Below, in pieces: positions 19,457 to 28,085 of a stretch of DNA of 64,000 nt; the stretch's first letter is position 1; every line of letters starts with the position of its first letter. Made by a program: the position numbers and the translations under genes. The notes beneath the pieces were generated by a model. That model did not search any database. It was not told the DNA's origin and saw only the letters and a list, made by a program, of their open reading frames with translations. Source of the stretch: Escherichia coli DSM 30083 = JCM 1649 = ATCC 11775 (GTDB taxonomy: Bacteria; Pseudomonadota; Gammaproteobacteria; Enterobacterales; Enterobacteriaceae); contig NZ_CP033092.2 in assembly GCF_003697165.2 (NCBI RefSeq), positions 930,001-994,000 on the forward strand, in the 5' to 3' direction.

Positions 19457-20905
19457 TTATTCTCCATGCTCATTTTTCTTCAGCTTGCGCATCAGAAGCC
19501 ACATACGTACTGTCCTGACTTTTAAATCTTTATCAGAGACGGATTCCTTCACCAGGTCAGCATGATGCTGGTAGCCATTAAAGAAGACGTTCAGCACAAC
19601 GGCGCTAAGGGTTGCGAGCATAATGCCGCTATGCAGCAACGGTTGCAGTACGGCCGGTAACTTAGAAAAGAAATCGTGAGAGAGCGTTGGCGTCATGCCA
19701 ACACCGAGACTGATCGCCACAATATAGAGGTTGTAACGGTTAGTGGTGTAGTTACAGCGCGACAGAATTCGAATCCCTGTCGCCAGTACCATGCCGAACA
19801 TCACCAGCCCCGCGCCGCCCAGCACAAATTGCGGAATCGAGGCCACCAGCACCGCCATTTTGGGCACCATGCCGAACAGGATCAAAATGATACCGGAAGC
19901 AATGCACACCCAGCGGCTATGAACGCGCGTCACGCTAACCAGGCCAACGTTTTGAGAAAATGACGTGTGGGGGAAGCTGTTAAACGTTCCGCCTATCATT
20001 GTCCCTACACCATCGACACGCAGCCCGCGAATAATATCGTGTGAAGAGAGTTTACGACCGACTATTTCACCCAGTGCCAGGAACATCCCCATCGACTCGA
20101 TAAACACGATGATTAACACGGCAGTCATGGTCAGAATGGAAACGGGATCGAAAATCGGCATACCAAATGACATCGGCGTGACAATCGCAAACCATGAAGC
20201 ATCATGTAGCCCGGATAAATTGACTTCATTCATCATCCACGAAAGTAAAAAACCAAATACAATCCCCAGTAATACGGCGACGTTGGACATAAATCCTTTC
20301 GCATAGCGAGTAATGAGCAAGATAAAAATTAAGACGGCAAAGGAGATACCTAAATAAACGGGATTACCATATTGCGGATTCCCTTTACCTCCGGCGGCCC
20401 AGTCAATACCCACCTGAATGATGCTAAGCCCGATAGAAGTAATAACCACACCGGTAACCAGTGGCGGGAATAAAGGCATCAAGCGACCGATAAGTGGCGC
20501 TAATAATGTGGTGATAAAACCCGCGGCGATAGTGGCACCGAATATCCCCAGCAGGCCGATATCCGGGTTCATACCAATAGCTATCATTGGTGTTACAGCG
20601 GCGAAGGTCACCGACATAATCACCGGCAGGCGGATCCCCATAAAGCGGCCGATACCGATACATTGCAATAATGTGACGATCCCGCAGCAAAAGAGATCCG
20701 AGCTGATGAGCATCGCAATAGCTTCTTTTGATAGGCCGAGTCGGTCACCAATCATAAGAGGAACAGCGACTGCACCTGCGTACATGACAAGGACGTGTTG
20801 CAGACCGAGTATGATCAGCTTTCCTGGTGATAATATGCGGTCAACCTCATCAGTTGGGCGGTCTTGCCCAGAAGATGAGGGAAGTTGGGAATCTATGGCG
20901 CTCAT
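19457..20905 (-). CDS. uacT: Uric acid permease UacT (YgfU)
   Basis: NCS2 nucleobase transporter, proton-coupled; the E. coli protein is shown to take up urate. It is 482 residues from the ATG at 20905, which follows GAAAGGAGAAACACT; a 43-codon upstream extension is rejected. About 12-14 hydrophobic segments. Family motifs: GLQHVLVMYAGAVAVPLMIG near the N-terminus and the substrate-site region GTFNSFPHTSFSQNVGLVSVT (QNVG). Divergent from uacF; followed at once by yqfG. Belongs to the same NCS2 family as xanQ at 26521. Confidence 0.95.
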   Translation of the reverse strand: MSAIDSQLPSSSGQDRPTDEVDRILSPGKLIILGLQHVLVMYAGAVAVPLMIGDRLGLSKEAIAMLISSDLFCCGIVTLLQCIGIGRFMGIRLPVIMSVTFAAVTPMIAIGMNPDIGLLGIFGATIAAGFITTLLAPLIGRLMPLFPPLVTGVVITSIGLSIIQVGIDWAAGGKGNPQYGNPVYLGISFAVLIFILLITRYAKGFMSNVAVLLGIVFGFLLSWMMNEVNLSGLHDASWFAIVTPMSFGMPIFDPVSILTMTAVLIIVFIESMGMFLALGEIVGRKLSSHDIIRGLRVDGVGTMIGGTFNSFPHTSFSQNVGLVSVTRVHSRWVCIASGIILILFGMVPKMAVLVASIPQFVLGGAGLVMFGMVLATGIRILSRCNYTTNRYNLYIVAISLGVGMTPTLSHDFFSKLPAVLQPLLHSGIMLATLSAVVLNVFFNGYQHHADLVKESVSDKDLKVRTVRMWLLMRKLKKNEHGE

Positions 20906-21340
20906 CAGTGTTTCTCCTTTCGCCCGCCAGAGTAAAAAGCAACCGTTTATGTTCATGAAACTGTCTAAACACATGCTCGTGGAGTGCCAGTTTTTGCGAG
21001 GAAGGGGAGTTAGAGACAGGAATTGCGGAGGCAATCACATAATCGTGGTTAAACCACGAAAATGAGAAGAGAACCTGACAATGGAATTATCTGTAATTTT
21101 CTCATATTGATATTTCATTAATCATTCTGGCATGTCGCACTCTCGCATTTAATCGTTTTTATCTGGATAGCATTCTTTTGATCGGCAATGTTGAAATAAT
21201 GAAAGCGGCATAGATTGAGGGGCAATAATTTGAACTCAGTTGCAAAATTATAATTAAAACGGTCATGCTACCTAATATATGCCCGTTTATTGCATCGCGA
21301 AATTTGAGAAGACATAACTCATTAAATGAAAGGGATGCAA
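20906..21340. other. uacT-uacF divergent intergenic region
   Basis: 435 bp without a supported gene. It must hold the promoters of both urate genes. A weak sigma-54-like element for uacT is at 20974-20989 (listed separately). No GG-N10-GC pattern was found facing uacF. The stretch 21095-21300 is AT-rich with no strong repeat. Confidence 0.6.
20974..20989 (-). promoter_or_regulatory. Possible sigma-54 promoter of uacT
   Basis: Minus-strand TGGCACTCCACGAGCA keeps the invariant GG-N10-GC spacing and a perfect TGGCAC -24 block, but the -12 block is GAGC instead of TTGC. It would start transcription about 58 nt before the uacT ATG. Pattern match only. Confidence 0.35.
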
Positions 21341-23260
21341 ATGAATAAGTTTATCGCTGCTGAAGCTGCGGAATGTATAGGCTGCCATGCTTGTGAAATT
21401 GCCTGTGCGGTGGCACATAATCAAGAAAACTGGCCGCTGAGTCACAGTGACTTTCGACCGCGTATCCACGTTGTAGGGAAAGGCCAGGCTGCGAATCCGG
21501 TGGCCTGCCATCACTGCAACAATGCCCCTTGCGTTACGGCTTGTCCGGTTAATGCTCTGACTTTCCAGTCTGATAGCGTACAACTGGACGAGCAAAAATG
21601 TATTGGTTGTAAAAGATGCGCAATCGCTTGCCCCTTTGGCGTCGTTGAGATGGTCGATACGATTGCACAGAAATGCGACCTTTGTAACCAGCGCAGTTCC
21701 GGCACGCAAGCCTGTATTGACGTCTGCCCAACACAGGCGTTACGGCTGATGGACGATAAAGGGTTGCAGCAGATAAAGGTGGCCCGCCAGCGCAAAACGG
21801 CAGCAGGAAAAGCGTCATCAGACGCTCAGCCATCTCGCAGTGCAGCGTTGCTCCCCGTTAACTCGCGTAAAGGCGCAGATAAAATTTCAGCGAGTGAACG
21901 GAAAACCCACTTTGGCGAAATCTATTGCGGGCTGGATCCACAACAAGCGACTTATGAGAGTGACCGCTGTGTTTATTGTGCCGAAAAAGCTAACTGCAAC
22001 TGGCATTGTCCGCTGCATAACGCTATTCCGGATTACATCCGTCTGGTACAGGAAGGAAAGATTATTGAAGCGGCAGAACTTTGCCACCAGACCAGTTCCT
22101 TACCCGAAATCTGCGGCAGGGTATGTCCACAGGACCGTCTTTGTGAAGGTGCATGTACTTTGAAAGATCACTCTGGCGCAGTCTCTATCGGTAATCTGGA
22201 ACGCTACATCACCGATACTGCGCTGGCGATGGGCTGGCGTCCCGATGTCAGCAAAGTTGTTCCCCGTAGCGAAAAAGTGGCGGTGATTGGCGCTGGACCT
22301 GCAGGATTAGGGTGTGCTGATATTCTGGCGCGCGCGGGAGTTCAGGTTGATGTCTTTGATCGCCATCCAGAAATTGGCGGTATGCTGACTTTTGGCATTC
22401 CTCCTTTCAAACTCGATAAAACGGTATTAAGCCAGCGGCGAGAGATATTCACCGCAATGGGAATCGATTTCCATCTCAACTGTGAAATTGGCCGCGATAT
22501 CTCTTTCAACGAATTAACGGCGGAATATGATGCTGTTTTCCTCGGCGTGGGGACTTACGGGATGATGCGAGCAGATCTGCCGCATGAAGATGCGCCTGGT
22601 GTCATTCAGGCGTTACCGTTCCTGACCGCCCATACCCGCCAGCTCATGGGATTGCCGGAGTCTGCAGAGTATCCGCTGACGGATGTGGAAGGTAAGCGAG
22701 TTGTGGTATTGGGCGGTGGCGATACGACAATGGATTGTTTGCGGACTTCCATCCGCCTTAATGCTGCCAGCGTGACCTGTGCGTATCGTCGTGATGAAGT
22801 CAGTATGCCGGGTTCGCGCAAAGAGGTGGTCAATGCCCGCGAGGAAGGTGTTGAGTTTCAGTTCAATGTTCAGCCGCAATATATCGCTTGTGATGAAGAT
22901 GGACGCTTAACGGCGGTGGGCCTGATTCGTACCGCTATGGGTGAGCCGGGGCCGGATGGCCGCCGTCGTCCTCGTCCGGTTGCGGGTTCAGAGTTTGAAT
23001 TGCCCGCCGATGTTCTCATTATGGCCTTTGGTTTCCAGGCACATACCATGCCGTGGTTGCAGGGCAGCGGAATTAAACTCGATAAATGGGGCCTGATTCA
23101 AACCGGCGACGTCGGGTATTTACCCACCCAGACGCATCTGAAAAAAGTCTTTGCTGGTGGTGATGCAGTTCATGGCGCAGATCTGGTTGTCACTGCAATG
23201 GCCGCAGGAAGGCAGGCGGCGCGCGATATGTTAACTCTGTTTGATACGAAGGCATCGTGA
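21341..23260 (+). CDS. uacF: Urate-pathway Fe-S flavoprotein UacF (YgfT)
   Basis: 639-residue fusion of a four-cluster-type ferredoxin unit (residues ~1-150, with CIGCHACEIAC, CHHCNNAPCVTAC, CIGCKRCAIAC and CDLC...CIDVC motifs) and a GltD-like module. The latter has its own Fe-S region (CVYCAEKANCNWHC ... CGRVCPQDRLCEGAC), an FAD motif GAGPAGLG (~residues 312-319) and an NAD(P)H motif VLGGGDTTMDC (~455-465). Paralogue of AegA. In E. coli it is reported to be needed for formate-dependent anaerobic urate degradation. The ATG at 21341 follows AAGGGATGCAA. Overlaps ygfS by one base (TGATG). Confidence 0.93.
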   Translation: MNKFIAAEAAECIGCHACEIACAVAHNQENWPLSHSDFRPRIHVVGKGQAANPVACHHCNNAPCVTACPVNALTFQSDSVQLDEQKCIGCKRCAIACPFGVVEMVDTIAQKCDLCNQRSSGTQACIDVCPTQALRLMDDKGLQQIKVARQRKTAAGKASSDAQPSRSAALLPVNSRKGADKISASERKTHFGEIYCGLDPQQATYESDRCVYCAEKANCNWHCPLHNAIPDYIRLVQEGKIIEAAELCHQTSSLPEICGRVCPQDRLCEGACTLKDHSGAVSIGNLERYITDTALAMGWRPDVSKVVPRSEKVAVIGAGPAGLGCADILARAGVQVDVFDRHPEIGGMLTFGIPPFKLDKTVLSQRREIFTAMGIDFHLNCEIGRDISFNELTAEYDAVFLGVGTYGMMRADLPHEDAPGVIQALPFLTAHTRQLMGLPESAEYPLTDVEGKRVVVLGGGDTTMDCLRTSIRLNAASVTCAYRRDEVSMPGSRKEVVNAREEGVEFQFNVQPQYIACDEDGRLTAVGLIRTAMGEPGPDGRRRPRPVAGSEFELPADVLIMAFGFQAHTMPWLQGSGIKLDKWGLIQTGDVGYLPTQTHLKKVFAGGDAVHGADLVVTAMAAGRQAARDMLTLFDTKAS

Positions 23261-23748
23261 TGAAATCGTTAATTATCGTTAATCCGGCTGACTGTATTGG
23301 CTGCCGTACTTGTGAAGTGGCCTGTGTGGTCGCTCACCCTTCAGAACAGGAGTTGAATGCCGATATCTTTTTACCCCGGCTGAAGGTACAACGGCTGGAT
23401 AGCATCAGTGCGCCGGTGATGTGCCATCAGTGTGAAAACGCCCCTTGTGTTGGCGCTTGTCCCGTGGGGGCGCTGACGATGGGCGAGCAGGTGGTGCAGG
23501 CAAATTCTGCCCGTTGTATTGGCTGTCAGAGTTGCGTCAGTGCGTGCCCGTTTGGAATGATCACCATTCAGTCATTGCCGGGGGATACCCGGCAACAAAT
23601 CGTGAAATGCGATCTCTGTGAACAGCGGGAAGAGGGGCCAGCCTGCGTTGAATCTTGCCCGACACAGGCGCTGCAGTTGCTGACTGAAAGAGAACTCAGG
23701 CGAGTCCGCCAGCAGCGTATTGTTGCCAGCAGTGAGAATCCTCTGTGA
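23260..23748 (+). CDS. ygfS: Ferredoxin-like 4Fe-4S protein YgfS
   Basis: 162-residue HycB/NrfC-type electron-transfer protein with four cysteine groups (CIGCRTCEVAC, CHQCENAPCVGAC, CIGCQSCVSAC, CDLC...CVESC). These match, in order and spacing, the N-terminal ferredoxin unit of UacF just upstream, so ygfS looks like a free copy of that domain. The ATG overlaps the uacF TGA, so the pair is co-translated. Likely passes electrons between UacF and a partner such as a formate dehydrogenase; that partner is inferred. Confidence 0.9.
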   Translation: MKSLIIVNPADCIGCRTCEVACVVAHPSEQELNADIFLPRLKVQRLDSISAPVMCHQCENAPCVGACPVGALTMGEQVVQANSARCIGCQSCVSACPFGMITIQSLPGDTRQQIVKCDLCEQREEGPACVESCPTQALQLLTERELRRVRQQRIVASSENPL

Positions 23749-23754
23749 AAGAAA

Positions 23755-23778
23755 TCTCCGCGCTGAAAGGCGCGGAGA
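23755..23778. terminator. Terminator between ygfS and ghxQ
   Basis: TCTCCGCGC / GCGCGGAGA, a 9-bp perfect stem with a 6-nt loop. The T-rich tail (ATTTCTTTC) is on the minus strand, so it best ends the xanQ-guaD-ghxQ transcript; it also lies 7 bp after ygfS. Confidence 0.8.
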
Positions 23779-23783
23779 ATCTA

Positions 23784-25151
23784 TTAGATTGCCCAACCAC
23801 CCGCGTAAAACGCGACCAGTGCGGCAGTAATGATCACCGTACCAATATTCAGCTTTTGCCATTCGCGCGCAAAGACGCGACCCACCACCAGTGTTACAAA
23901 GCCCAGCATAATACCGGTAACGATATTACAAGTCAGAACGATGAACACGGCACACACCAGGCCAGCCATTGCGTCAATAAAATCGTTGAAATCCAGCTTC
24001 GAGACGTTGCTTAACATCAGCAAACCCACGTACATCAGTGCGGGAGCTGTGGCATAACCGGGGATCAGAAACGATAACGGTGATAAAAACAGAATCATCA
24101 GGAACAACACACCAACCACGGTTGCGGTTAAACCGGTTTTCCCCCCGGCGGCGGTTCCTGCCGCTGATTCGATATAAACCGCCGCGGGCGCTGCGCCCAC
24201 CAGGCCGGAGAATATTGAACTTACTGAGTCACTGGTCAGGGCTTTGCCGCCGTTGATGATCTGGTTGTCTTTATCCAACAAATTCGCCTGACCGGCGACG
24301 GCACGGATGGTGCCAGTGGCGTCGAACACTGCGGTCATCACCAATGCCAGTACACTCGGAAGTACAGTTGGCTGGAGTGCGCCCATAATATCGAGGCTGA
24401 AAATCAGAGACTTACCATCTTCGCCAGTCAGGCTTGGCATCGCCACCAGACCGTGGTACTTCACCGCTGGGTCAAAGATTAAGCCGATGATCGAAATTGC
24501 AATAATCACCAACAAGATCCCGCCGGGTACGCGGCACTTTTCCAGACCGAAGATGACCGCCAGCCCCAGTAAGCTCATCATCACCGGGAAGGAGGTAAAG
24601 GCACCGAGCGCCACTGGCAAGCCTTCAATCGGGTTTTTTATAACCATTCCCACACCGTTAGCAGCAATCAGCAGCAGAAACAGGCCGATACCGATACCTG
24701 TACCGTGAGCGATCCCCATCGGCAAATTACGTAAGATCCAGGTACGCACACCGGTTACGGAAATAGCGGTGAAGATGACGCCCATCAGAAAGACTGCGCC
24801 CAGTGCGACAGGAACGCTAATTTGTTGCCCGAGTACCAGACTGAATGCGGTAAACGCCGTCAAGGAAATAGCGCAACCAATCGCCATTGGCAAATTGGCC
24901 CATAACCCCATCAGCAACGAGCCGAAGCCCGCGACCAGACAGGTGGCAACAAACACAGCTGCGGGAGGAAAACCTGCTTTGCCCAGCATTCCCGGAACGA
25001 CGATAACGGAATAAACCATGGCCAGAAAGGTCGTTAAGCCAGCCAGTACTTCCTGACGAACGGTACTGCCACGAGCGGTAATTTTAAAATAATTATCCAG
25101 CGCGCCCTGTGGCTTTGGTGCGTCCGGTGTTTGTAGGATGTCTCCAGACAT
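23784..25151 (-). CDS. ghxQ: Guanine/hypoxanthine permease GhxQ (YgfQ)
   Basis: AzgA-like NCS2 nucleobase:proton symporter, 455 residues, about 12 hydrophobic segments. The E. coli protein is known to carry guanine and hypoxanthine. Start ATG at 25151 after GTGAGGACATCATT, 35 bp behind the guaD stop. Last gene of xanQ-guaD-ghxQ: import of guanine next to its deaminase. Confidence 0.93.
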   Translation of the reverse strand: MSGDILQTPDAPKPQGALDNYFKITARGSTVRQEVLAGLTTFLAMVYSVIVVPGMLGKAGFPPAAVFVATCLVAGFGSLLMGLWANLPMAIGCAISLTAFTAFSLVLGQQISVPVALGAVFLMGVIFTAISVTGVRTWILRNLPMGIAHGTGIGIGLFLLLIAANGVGMVIKNPIEGLPVALGAFTSFPVMMSLLGLAVIFGLEKCRVPGGILLVIIAISIIGLIFDPAVKYHGLVAMPSLTGEDGKSLIFSLDIMGALQPTVLPSVLALVMTAVFDATGTIRAVAGQANLLDKDNQIINGGKALTSDSVSSIFSGLVGAAPAAVYIESAAGTAAGGKTGLTATVVGVLFLMILFLSPLSFLIPGYATAPALMYVGLLMLSNVSKLDFNDFIDAMAGLVCAVFIVLTCNIVTGIMLGFVTLVVGRVFAREWQKLNIGTVIITAALVAFYAGGWAI

Positions 25152-25186
25152 AATGATGTCCTCACGAGGATGTTAAAGTTTTATTA

Positions 25187-26503
25187 TTAGTTGCGTTCGT
25201 ACACCAGACGACCATCAACGTAGGTGCGGTAGATCGAACGGTCATCGCCCAACGTCATCATCACGAACAATTTGTCGACTAAAGAAACAGAGTTGTCATA
25301 GCGCAGCTGCTGTAGCGGAGTGGCAGTGGGTTCCATCACCACGAAATCAGCCTCTTTGCCAGGTAAAAAGTTGCCAATCAAATCGTCAAGGCCCAGAGAT
25401 TTCGCTCCGCCGAGCGTGGCCAGGTAAAACGCTTCATATGCCGAGAGGCGATAGCCTTGTAATTGCAATACCTTGTAGGCTTCGTTCAGCGTTTGCAGCA
25501 TGTTAAAAGTTGTTCCGGCACCGATATCCGTTCCCATGCCCACTTTGACTTTCTTCTGCCATGCTTTTTTCAAGTTGAATAAGCCGCTGCCGAGGTAAAG
25601 GTTGGAGGTCGGACAGAAAGCAATGCTGGATTTGGTTTCGCTGAGACGATCCCACTCTTTTTCTTCGAGATGGACGCAGTGAGCAAAGACGCAGTTTTTA
25701 CCGGTCAGGCCGTACTGATGGTAAACATCAAGATAACCATCATGGTCAGGATAAAGCGATTTCACCCAGGCAATTTCATCTTTGTTTTCACAGAGATGGG
25801 TATGTACCCATGTATCCGGATATTCTTCTTTCAGGCGTTGCGCCATCGCCATCTGTTCAGGAGATGAGGTAGGGGCGAAGCGTGGCGTAATCGCATACAA
25901 CAGACGACCATTTTTGTGCCAGCGTTCAATCAGTTCTTTGCTTTGGTGATAGCTGCTTTCGGCAGTGTCGAGCAGATAATCCGGTGCGTTTCGGTCCATC
26001 ATCACTTTACCGGCAATCATACGCATATTGATATGACTGGCGGCTTCAAACAGCGCATCAACGGATTGTGGATGAACAGTGCCAAACACCAGCGCCGTGG
26101 TGGTTCCGTTACGTAAAAGCTGCTTGATGAAGAACGCCGACATCTCGCGGGCGTACTCTAAATCCTCATAACGACGTTCAGTAGGGAAGGTGTGTTTATT
26201 CAACCACTCCAGCAATTGTTCACCATAGGCCCCCACCATTTCACTTTGCGGATAATGGATATGTGTATCGATAAAGCCCGGTACTATCAGTTTGCCGCGA
26301 TAGTCGCGCACGCGAATGGTGTCAGGAATTTGATGCTTTCCGTCTTCCCATTCGCCAAACCATTCCACTTTTCCCTGTTTAATGAGTAATAAACCATCCT
26401 CAATAAACCGCAGCGCAGAGGCAATTTCTTCCGGGTTATCGACCGTACGGGTGACATCAATAAAACTGCCTCGTACCGCTTTTAACGTGTGTTCTCCTGA
26501 CAT
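25187..26503 (-). CDS. guaD: Guanine deaminase
   Basis: Zn-dependent amidohydrolase that turns guanine into xanthine and ammonia. It is 438 residues. Metal-binding motifs: DTHIHYPQ (~residues 81-88), the THLCENKDE histidine, and the aspartate of GMGTDIGAG. The second of two adjacent ATG codons (26503) was chosen because it sits 6 nt from the AAAGGAG site, while the first is only 3 nt away. Lies between xanQ and ghxQ in one operon; feeds xanthine to the molybdenum hydroxylases of the cluster. Confidence 0.95.
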   Translation of the reverse strand: MSGEHTLKAVRGSFIDVTRTVDNPEEIASALRFIEDGLLLIKQGKVEWFGEWEDGKHQIPDTIRVRDYRGKLIVPGFIDTHIHYPQSEMVGAYGEQLLEWLNKHTFPTERRYEDLEYAREMSAFFIKQLLRNGTTTALVFGTVHPQSVDALFEAASHINMRMIAGKVMMDRNAPDYLLDTAESSYHQSKELIERWHKNGRLLYAITPRFAPTSSPEQMAMAQRLKEEYPDTWVHTHLCENKDEIAWVKSLYPDHDGYLDVYHQYGLTGKNCVFAHCVHLEEKEWDRLSETKSSIAFCPTSNLYLGSGLFNLKKAWQKKVKVGMGTDIGAGTTFNMLQTLNEAYKVLQLQGYRLSAYEAFYLATLGGAKSLGLDDLIGNFLPGKEADFVVMEPTATPLQQLRYDNSVSLVDKLFVMMTLGDDRSIYRTYVDGRLVYERN

Positions 26504-26520
26504 CATTGACTCCTTTACTG

Positions 26521-27921
26521 TTAATCCATCTCTTCCGCTGAGGTAATACCAGGCAGAACGTTTTCCTGTCGGTAGCCACCAGGGAGGATAATATTTAATA
26601 AAATCGCAGTTAACCCGCCAGCACAAATAGGGTTTTCAACTAATACATAAATAGAGGCTGGCAATATTTTAAAAATTTCGGGATCGTAGGAGACGCCAAG
26701 TCCTAAACCTAAAGAAGTGGCGACAATAAGTGTTTCTCGGCGCTTTAAACCGTTGGTGATGATGATGCGAATCCCTGCGATGGCAATCATGGAAAACATC
26801 AACGTCATTGCGCCTCCCAGAACTGCCGAGGGAATGGTCGTAAAAAAGCCGCCAATCATCGGAAATAAGCCGAGGATAACCAGCATTACCGCGATGGTTC
26901 GCCCGACATAACGTGAAGCGACGCCAGTCATCTGAATAACCCCATTATTTTGCGCAAACGTGGTTAATGGTAATGAACCGACAGCGGAGGCGATAACAGA
27001 AACCAGACCATCTGCCAGCACGCCGCCTTTCAGTCGGGACTGATACTCTTCCCCCTGAATGGGACGGCGGGAAACCATTGCCGTGGCGGTGATATCGCCG
27101 ACAGCTTCCAGCACGCTAAGCAGATAAATCGTGCCAACCACCAGGAACTGATGGAAGCTAAAACTAAAGCCGTATTTGAACGGATGCGGGATGGTGATTA
27201 ACGGCAAATTGCGCATACTGCTGAAATCCACCATGCCCAGGCATAACGATGCGATATAGCCGACACATAGCCCAATGGCGATCCCACCCATGCGTAGCAA
27301 CGGACTGCGGCAGCAGTTAAAGCCGATCACCACAATCAAAACCAATAAGCCAACGCCGAGATGTTCGTAATTGCCGAACGTACCGCTGCTTTTGGCTGCA
27401 AATCCTCCACCAAAATCAATAATGCCGACTTTAATCAGGCTTAAGCCGATCATCAGCACCACAATGCCGCTGACGGTAGGCGTAATAACCCGACGTAAAT
27501 AGGGCAGGATAAAAGAAGAGCCGACAACCAGAAATGCGCCAACGAAGGAGACGCCGAGGAGCGACGACATGATTAACTCTTCGTGAAAACCGTCGCTTTT
27601 CATGCTGCTGCCCAGCGCAATCATGACCGTAACAAATGAAAAATTGACTGACTGAATTGAAAGTAAACCAGAACCGACGATGCCGTAGCGGTTTACTTGT
27701 AACCAGGTACCAATACCAGAGGCGATCATCGCCATAGAAACAAGATAGGCAGTTGTTTCAGCGGAAAGCTGTAAGGCCGCACCCACGATTAACGCGGGGG
27801 TTACCATCGGAACGAAAATTGCCAACAGATGGGTAATGGCACCTACGAGAGCCTGATGAAAGGGAGGGCGATCCTCCAGTTCAAATATAAGGTCAGAACC
27901 TGCATGGTTTATATCAGACAT
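26521..27921 (-). CDS. xanQ: Xanthine permease XanQ (YgfO)
   Basis: Proton-driven NCS2 xanthine transporter, 466 residues, with about 14 hydrophobic segments. Substrate-site motifs known from this protein are seen: the QSVNFSFVT region, SVLEAVGDITATAMVS (key Glu and Asp) and TTFAQNNGVIQMTGVASR (key Gln and Asn). The ATG at 27921 is behind an AAAGGAGTGAAGGG site; a 19-codon extension is not needed. First gene of xanQ-guaD-ghxQ. Confidence 0.95.
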   Translation of the reverse strand: MSDINHAGSDLIFELEDRPPFHQALVGAITHLLAIFVPMVTPALIVGAALQLSAETTAYLVSMAMIASGIGTWLQVNRYGIVGSGLLSIQSVNFSFVTVMIALGSSMKSDGFHEELIMSSLLGVSFVGAFLVVGSSFILPYLRRVITPTVSGIVVLMIGLSLIKVGIIDFGGGFAAKSSGTFGNYEHLGVGLLVLIVVIGFNCCRSPLLRMGGIAIGLCVGYIASLCLGMVDFSSMRNLPLITIPHPFKYGFSFSFHQFLVVGTIYLLSVLEAVGDITATAMVSRRPIQGEEYQSRLKGGVLADGLVSVIASAVGSLPLTTFAQNNGVIQMTGVASRYVGRTIAVMLVILGLFPMIGGFFTTIPSAVLGGAMTLMFSMIAIAGIRIIITNGLKRRETLIVATSLGLGLGVSYDPEIFKILPASIYVLVENPICAGGLTAILLNIILPGGYRQENVLPGITSAEEMD

Positions 27922-28060
27922 CCCTTCACTCCTTTTAAAGTAAATTTGATCATCTGAATTAGTAAAATAAATTCCCACGAATTTGGGGCGCAGGACGCCT
28001 TGAGAACGGCTTATCTCATTTTCGCAGTCACTATTTAGTCATCGTTCAAACAGAGAAACA

Positions 28061-28076
28061 GGCCGCCGAAGCGGCC
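28061..28076. terminator. Terminator after xdhD
   Basis: GGCCGC-CGAA-GCGGCC (UUCG loop on the minus strand), 9 bp after the xdhD stop, followed on the minus strand by TGTTTCTC. It closes the ygfK-ssnA-ygfM-xdhD unit. Confidence 0.75.
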
Positions 28077-28085
28077 ATTTATTAC

